A stretch of 64,000 nucleotides of DNA from positions 62,001-126,000 of the forward strand of contig CAXBIS010000001.1 of assembly GCA_963975885.1 (NCBI GenBank), written 5' to 3'. A program made the position numbers and the translations under genes. The DNA comes from Pseudazoarcus sp963975885 (GTDB lineage: Bacteria; Pseudomonadota; Gammaproteobacteria; Burkholderiales; Rhodocyclaceae). The notes under the pieces were generated by a model that did no database searches, was not told the DNA's origin, and saw only the letters and a list, made by a program, of their open reading frames with translations. How positions within the stretch are numbered: position 1 is the stretch's first letter; every line of letters begins with the position of its first letter. Shown here one piece after another: positions 60,373-64,000 of this stretch.

Positions 60373-61145
60373 GCGGGGTACTCCTCGTTCACGCGTTCGC
60401 CCAGATAGGCTTCGAGCACCTGCGGGTCGTTGCGCACGGTGGCGAAGTCGCCCTCGATCAGTACGCGGCCCTCGGCCATGCACGCGACGCGGTTGCACAG
60501 GCGCGCGATCATTTCCATGTCGTGCTCGATCAGCACGAAGGTATAGCCGCGCTCGCGGTTGAGGACTTCGATCTTCTCCTCGAGCTTGCGCAGCAGCGTG
60601 CGGTTGACACCGGCGGCCGGTTCGTCGAGCAGCACCAGACGCGCGTCGGTCATCATCGTGCGACCCAGTTCGAGCAGCTTCTTCTGCCCGCCCGACAGGT
60701 GGCCCGCGAGCTCGTCGGCGACGTGGGTCAGTTCGAGGAATTCCAGCGTGGCAAGCGCGCGCTTGCGAACTTCCTCCTCGTGTTGGCGAACGCGCTTGCG
60801 GCCGAACCAGTTGGCCAGCAGCCGCTCGCCGGGCTGCCCGGCCGGCACCATCATGAGGTTTTCGAGGGTGCTCAGGCGGTGGAATTCGTGCGGAATCTGG
60901 AAAGTGCGCACCAGGCCGCGGTGAAAGCGTGCCTCGGTGGGCTGGCGGGTGATGTCCTCGCCGAGAAAACGGATGCGGCCCGCGCTTGGCGCGAAGGCGC
61001 CCGCAATCAGGTTGAACAGCGTGGTCTTGCCCGCGCCATTGGGGCCGATCAGGCCGAGAATCTCGCCCTCGGAGACCGACAGCGAGCAGTCGTCGACGGC
61101 CCGGAAGCCGCCGAAGGCCTTCACGATGTGTTCCAGTTCAAGCAT
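60369..61145 (-). CDS. livG: ABC transporter ATP-binding protein LivG
   Basis: 258 residues from ATG at 61145; an upstream TTG at 61163 would add six residues. Walker A IGPNGAGKTTLFNLIAG, signature LSGGQKKLLELGRT, Walker B LVLLDEPAAGVNRT, switch His in LIEHDMEMI. The RxGxxRTFQxP-like segment RGLVRTFQIPHEF is characteristic of LivG. It is the first gene of the operon livG-F-H-M-K. Its upstream gap of about 70 bp to the MFS gene end holds the promoter. Confidence 0.93.
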   Translation of the reverse strand: MLELEHIVKAFGGFRAVDDCSLSVSEGEILGLIGPNGAGKTTLFNLIAGAFAPSAGRIRFLGEDITRQPTEARFHRGLVRTFQIPHEFHRLSTLENLMMVPAGQPGERLLANWFGRKRVRQHEEEVRKRALATLEFLELTHVADELAGHLSGGQKKLLELGRTMMTDARLVLLDEPAAGVNRTLLRKLEEKIEVLNRERGYTFVLIEHDMEMIARLCNRVACMAEGRVLIEGDFATVRNDPQVLEAYLGERVNEEYPA

Positions 61146-61214
61146 GCGCGCATCCCGTTGCAATGGCCGTATTCTGGCCCGAACGGCATGTGCGGCGCCA
61201 GTTTCCGCCCCTGC

Positions 61215-62624
61215 TCAGCGCTTGGGCGGATCCTCGTGATGCTCTTCCGGCAGCGCGTCGTCGCCGTCGTGACGCACCGCGCCCCGGGTGGCCGGCGGCT
61301 CGTCCTCGGGCAGGAGGTCGGTATCGGTCACAGGCCCGGACGGCGCGTGCCCTTCGTCGCCCGGCGTGCCGTGGTCGATGTGACCGCCACTTTCCAGGCG
61401 ATGTTCCTCGACGGCGGCGGCCATCTCCATGCCGGTCGGTGCGGTGCGCATCATCGGCACGAACTGCGCGGCCTCCTCGACGATACGGTCCACGCGCCCG
61501 CGTGCGCGCAGCGCCACGAAGATCGCCAGCGGCGCGATCGTCAGCGCGAAGAACACCGGCAGTCCGGCCGCGCCGCTCACCGCCATCAGTGCGCCGGCCG
61601 CGGTCGGGCCGAAAACCGCGCCGAGGCCGTGCAGCAGCAGCATGCCGGAGTTGCCCGACAGGATCTGCTCATGCGGCAGGCGGTCGATGAGGTGGGCGAC
61701 CGCGATCGGATAGATCGCGAACGACATGCCGCCGAAGACGAAGGCCGAGATCAGCAGCGCGGAGATCGAAGCGCCGAACATGGCCATCGCCAGTGCGCCG
61801 GCGGTCGCGCCGAAGGCCACGAAGGCCAGCACATGACGGCGGTCGCCGCGGTCCGAATAGCGGCCCAGCGGCAGTTGCAGGATCGCGCCGCCGGCGATCG
61901 TGGCCGTCATCAGCATCGCCACGCCGCCCGCGTCCATGCCCAGGCGCGCCGCGTACAGCGGCCCCATGCTCCACAGTGTGCCGATCGACAGGCCAGAGAC
62001 GATCGAAGCCGCGACCGAGGACGGCGCGGCTGCCCACAGCTTGCCGATGGTCAGACGCGGCAGGGGCTGGATCTCGGGCTGGGGCTGGCGCGTAGAACAC
62101 AGCGGCAGCACCGACAGGCAGATCAGCACGGCGGAGATCGCGAACAGCGTGAATTCCTGCGGCGGTGCCAGATGCAGCAACTGCTGGGCCAGCGCCAGCG
62201 CGCTCATGTTGACGAACATGTAGAAGGCGAACACCTGACCCCGGCGCTCGGGTACGGCGCGGCTGTTGAGCCAGCTCTCGATCACCGTATAGAAGCCCAC
62301 CAGGGCAATGCCGGTGGCCAGCCGCAGCAGCAGCCAGATCACCGGATGCACGATCAGCGCGTGCACCAGCACCACGACTGCGATGCTCGACGCGTAGAAC
62401 GCGAAGGCGCGGATGTGGCCGATGCGCCGGATCATCGCCGGCACCACCCAGGTGCCGATCAGGAAGCCGACAAAATAGGCCGAGCCCATCAGGCCGAGGA
62501 TCTGGTCACCGAAACCCTCGATGCTGCCGCGCAGCGTGAGCAGGGTGGACATCAGGCCGTTGCCCAGCAGCAGCAGGGCGGTGCCGAGCATCAGCGAGCT
62601 GATGGGGAGGATGTGAGGAAGCAT
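61215..62624 (-). CDS. MFS transporter (YcaD-like)
   Basis: 469 residues with twelve predicted membrane helices. Family signs include LGNGLMSTLLTLRGSIEGFGDQILGLMGSAYFVGFLIGT at the N terminus, the helix 2-3 loop RRIGHIRAF, and ESWLNSRAVPERRGQVFAFYMFVNM, typical of the YcaD/UMF group. The C-terminal tail of about 70 residues is acidic and His-rich (GGHIDHGTPGDEGHAP, then HHEDPPKR) and probably cytoplasmic; it could bind metal or be a simple disordered tail. Substrate unknown. Confidence 0.87.
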   Translation of the reverse strand: MLPHILPISSLMLGTALLLLGNGLMSTLLTLRGSIEGFGDQILGLMGSAYFVGFLIGTWVVPAMIRRIGHIRAFAFYASSIAVVVLVHALIVHPVIWLLLRLATGIALVGFYTVIESWLNSRAVPERRGQVFAFYMFVNMSALALAQQLLHLAPPQEFTLFAISAVLICLSVLPLCSTRQPQPEIQPLPRLTIGKLWAAAPSSVAASIVSGLSIGTLWSMGPLYAARLGMDAGGVAMLMTATIAGGAILQLPLGRYSDRGDRRHVLAFVAFGATAGALAMAMFGASISALLISAFVFGGMSFAIYPIAVAHLIDRLPHEQILSGNSGMLLLHGLGAVFGPTAAGALMAVSGAAGLPVFFALTIAPLAIFVALRARGRVDRIVEEAAQFVPMMRTAPTGMEMAAAVEEHRLESGGHIDHGTPGDEGHAPSGPVTDTDLLPEDEPPATRGAVRHDGDDALPEEHHEDPPKR

Positions 62625-62758
62625 GCTAGCCTTTGCAGAGGTTGCCAGAACGCCTTGTGGGCGATCCCGGTCCGCGCCCGCCGAACCTCGTATCGAAGCG
62701 GCGGCCTGAGCGCACGGTGCGCAGAAAGATCAACCCCCGATTATAGAGTTTTGCTGCA

Positions 62759-63217
62759 GTGAACAAAACCCGTCCCGCCCTGCGTTCGTTCCCGGATCGC
62801 GTCCGCCAGGTATTGCTCTTCGAAGTCGGCGGCCTGCTGCTGATCACGCCGCCGTTCGTGTGGCTGTCCGGTGTGCCGTTGGAGGATTCGATCGGCCTGC
62901 TGGTGCTCATCGCGGGCATCGCCGCAGTGTGGAACGGTTGTTACAACACGCTCTTCGACTGGTGCGAGGCGCGGCTGACCGGACGCGCTGCCGACCAGCG
63001 TTCGCTGCGTCTGCGCATCGCGCACGCGCTCGGTTTCGAGGGCGGGCTGCTGACCCTGTCCCTGCCGGTGATCATGTGGTGGACAGGCATGGACTGGCTT
63101 ACTGCGCTGATCGCCGACATCGGTCTGGCCTTGTCGTACGTCGCCTACGCGTTCGTGTTCAACCTCGGCTACGACCGCATGTTCCCGATCCGCACGGAGG
63201 CGGCTCATGCCGAATGA
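62759..63217 (+). CDS. PACE family efflux protein (AceI-like)
   Basis: 152 residues, four predicted membrane helices, made of two bacterial transmembrane-pair repeats: the first has FEVGGLLLITPPFVWLSG and NGCYNTLFDWCEAR, the second HALGFEGGLLTLSLPVIMWW and YVAYAFVFNLGYDRMFP. The Glu of the first helix (FEVG), essential in AceI, is present. PACE proteins export biocides such as chlorhexidine and polyamines by proton antiport. The start is GTG at 62759 with a weak ribosome binding site. The end overlaps murB by 11 bp. Confidence 0.92.
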   Translation: MNKTRPALRSFPDRVRQVLLFEVGGLLLITPPFVWLSGVPLEDSIGLLVLIAGIAAVWNGCYNTLFDWCEARLTGRAADQRSLRLRIAHALGFEGGLLTLSLPVIMWWTGMDWLTALIADIGLALSYVAYAFVFNLGYDRMFPIRTEAAHAE

Positions 63218-64000
63218 GGTGCCGCGCATCGTCGACCGGGCTGATCTGGCCGCGCTCAATACCTTCGGTCTGCCGGGGCGCGCCGCGCATCTGGCCGTGA
63301 TCGAACATCCCGAGCAGCTCGCCGCGCTGATCGCACGGCCAGACTGGGCCGATGCGCCGCGTCTGGTGCTCGGCGGCGGCAGCAACATCGTCGTCGACGG
63401 CGACTTTCCCGGCTGGGTGCTGCAAGTCGCGATCCGCGGGCGCGAACTCGCGGGCGAGGACGAGGACTTCCGCTACGTGCGGGCCGGCGGCGGCGAGAAC
63501 TGGCACGACTTCGTGCGCTGGACGCTGGAGCAGGACTGGGGCGGTCTGGAGAACCTGTCTCTGATTCCCGGCACCGTGGGCGCGGCGCCGATCCAGAACA
63601 TCGGCGCCTACGGGCTGGAACTGGAAGCGCGCTTCGATCATCTCGAGGCGGTGTCGCTGGCCGACGCCAGTGTGCGGCGCTTCGACGCGGCCGACTGTGG
63701 TTTCGGCTACCGCGACAGCGTGTTCAAGCGCGGCGAGGCCGGGCGCTGGCTGATTGCCTCCGTCACGTTCCGCTTGCCCAGGCGCTGGCGGCCGGTGACG
63801 CACTACGCCGATGTCGCAGCGGAGCTGTCCGCGCGAGAGGGCGATGCGCCCACACCCGTCGATGTTTCCGACGCGGTCGTGGCGATCCGTCGCCGCAAGC
63901 TGCCCGACCCGGCCGTGCTCGGCAACGCCGGCAGCTTCTTCAAGAACCCGCGGGTCGACGACGCTACGCTCGTGCGCCTTCGGGCGGCCCACCCCGCACT
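63207..64000 (+). CDS. murB: UDP-N-acetylenolpyruvoylglucosamine reductase, 3' end cut by the window
   Basis: 264 codons are visible from ATG at 63207; the stop lies beyond the window. FAD-binding fold: NTFGLPGRAAHLAVIEHPEQL, LGGGSNIVVDGDFPG, and SLIPGTVGAAPIQNIGAYGLELE. The catalytic Ser is in GNAGSFFKNP. The layout, with the YxxxKxxFK-like segment FGYRDSVFKRG, is that of type I (E. coli-like) MurB, expected to be about 340 residues. It reduces UDP-GlcNAc-enolpyruvate to UDP-MurNAc in peptidoglycan synthesis. It overlaps the PACE gene by 11 bp, so the two are probably co-transcribed. Confidence 0.95.
   Translation, partial: MPNEVPRIVDRADLAALNTFGLPGRAAHLAVIEHPEQLAALIARPDWADAPRLVLGGGSNIVVDGDFPGWVLQVAIRGRELAGEDEDFRYVRAGGGENWHDFVRWTLEQDWGGLENLSLIPGTVGAAPIQNIGAYGLELEARFDHLEAVSLADASVRRFDAADCGFGYRDSVFKRGEAGRWLIASVTFRLPRRWRPVTHYADVAAELSAREGDAPTPVDVSDAVVAIRRRKLPDPAVLGNAGSFFKNPRVDDATLVRLRAAHPA

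Noticed and set aside
60522..62762. A 746-codon plus-strand open frame covering the Liv and MFS genes
   Set aside because: It lies antisense to livG and the MFS gene, has a low-complexity composition rich in Arg, Gln and His, and no domain. High-GC DNA commonly gives such shadow frames.

Overview
This is a 64 kb chromosomal window with high GC and very tight gene packing. I saw no tRNA, rRNA, CRISPR array or insertion sequence. The gene content points to a metabolically versatile betaproteobacterium. The evidence is a Bug/Tct-type tripartite carboxylate transporter, a sigma-54/NifA-type activator, cyanate use, an slr1658/slr1659-like partner-switch module and type I MurB. A Rhodocyclales relative (Thauera/Azoarcus type) would fit, but that is inference from gene content only.

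Left part (0-20 kb). The window opens inside a LOG-family gene. It continues with an Lrp regulator divergent from a nucleoside-gate membrane protein, a thioesterase, a NamZ-like muramidase and a small glycine-zipper lipoprotein with a good terminator. A 5-oxoprolinase operon (pxpB-pxpC-pxpA) follows. Next is a tartrate/malate module: a fused TctA-TctB permease, its TctC binding protein, a decarboxylating dehydrogenase, a divergent LysR regulator and both subunits of L-tartrate dehydratase. Then come prfC, a membrane-anchored retropepsin-like protease, a NarX/NarL-type two-component pair, a YcgR/PilZ protein and an esterase.

Middle (20-40 kb). An ectoine-degradation-like operon (EctB/DoeD-type transaminase, DoeA-type hydrolase, DoeC-type dehydrogenase) has no DoeB deacetylase in the window. 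It is followed by small envelope proteins, a SAF-domain oxidoreductase, a MITE-like repeat, a FrnE-type DsbA protein, a patatin and AMP nucleosidase. The next operon is for cyanate: DJ-1/PfpI protein, Tat-dependent binding protein, permease, ATPase and cyanase. It ends at a strong hairpin facing a ferritin-like diiron protein. A response regulator and a hybrid histidine kinase complete the section.

Right part (39.7-64 kb) runs almost entirely on the minus strand. Two blocks stand out. (1) 39.7-44.3 kb is a compact three-gene operon: a cytochrome P450 fused in frame to a QueD-type 6-carboxytetrahydropterin synthase, an adenylation-carrier-guanine-deaminase tridomain protein, and a NeuD/PglD-like acyltransferase. 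It looks like a small biosynthetic pathway for a pterin-derived acid that I do not recognise. (2) 44.5-52.3 kb is an operon (OsmC, acyl-CoA-dehydrogenase-like flavoprotein, rubredoxin/reductase fusion, orphan Tat-type NrtA-like binding protein, rhodanese, kappa-GST-like isomerase). It sits behind a consensus sigma-54 promoter, with four GTCGAC-type repeats at 9 bp spacing between that promoter and an adjacent NifA-like activator gene. Beyond these lie a diguanylate cyclase plus partner-switch cassette, a Liv-type branched-chain amino acid ABC transporter, an MFS permease, a PACE efflux protein and the start of murB, which is cut by the window end.
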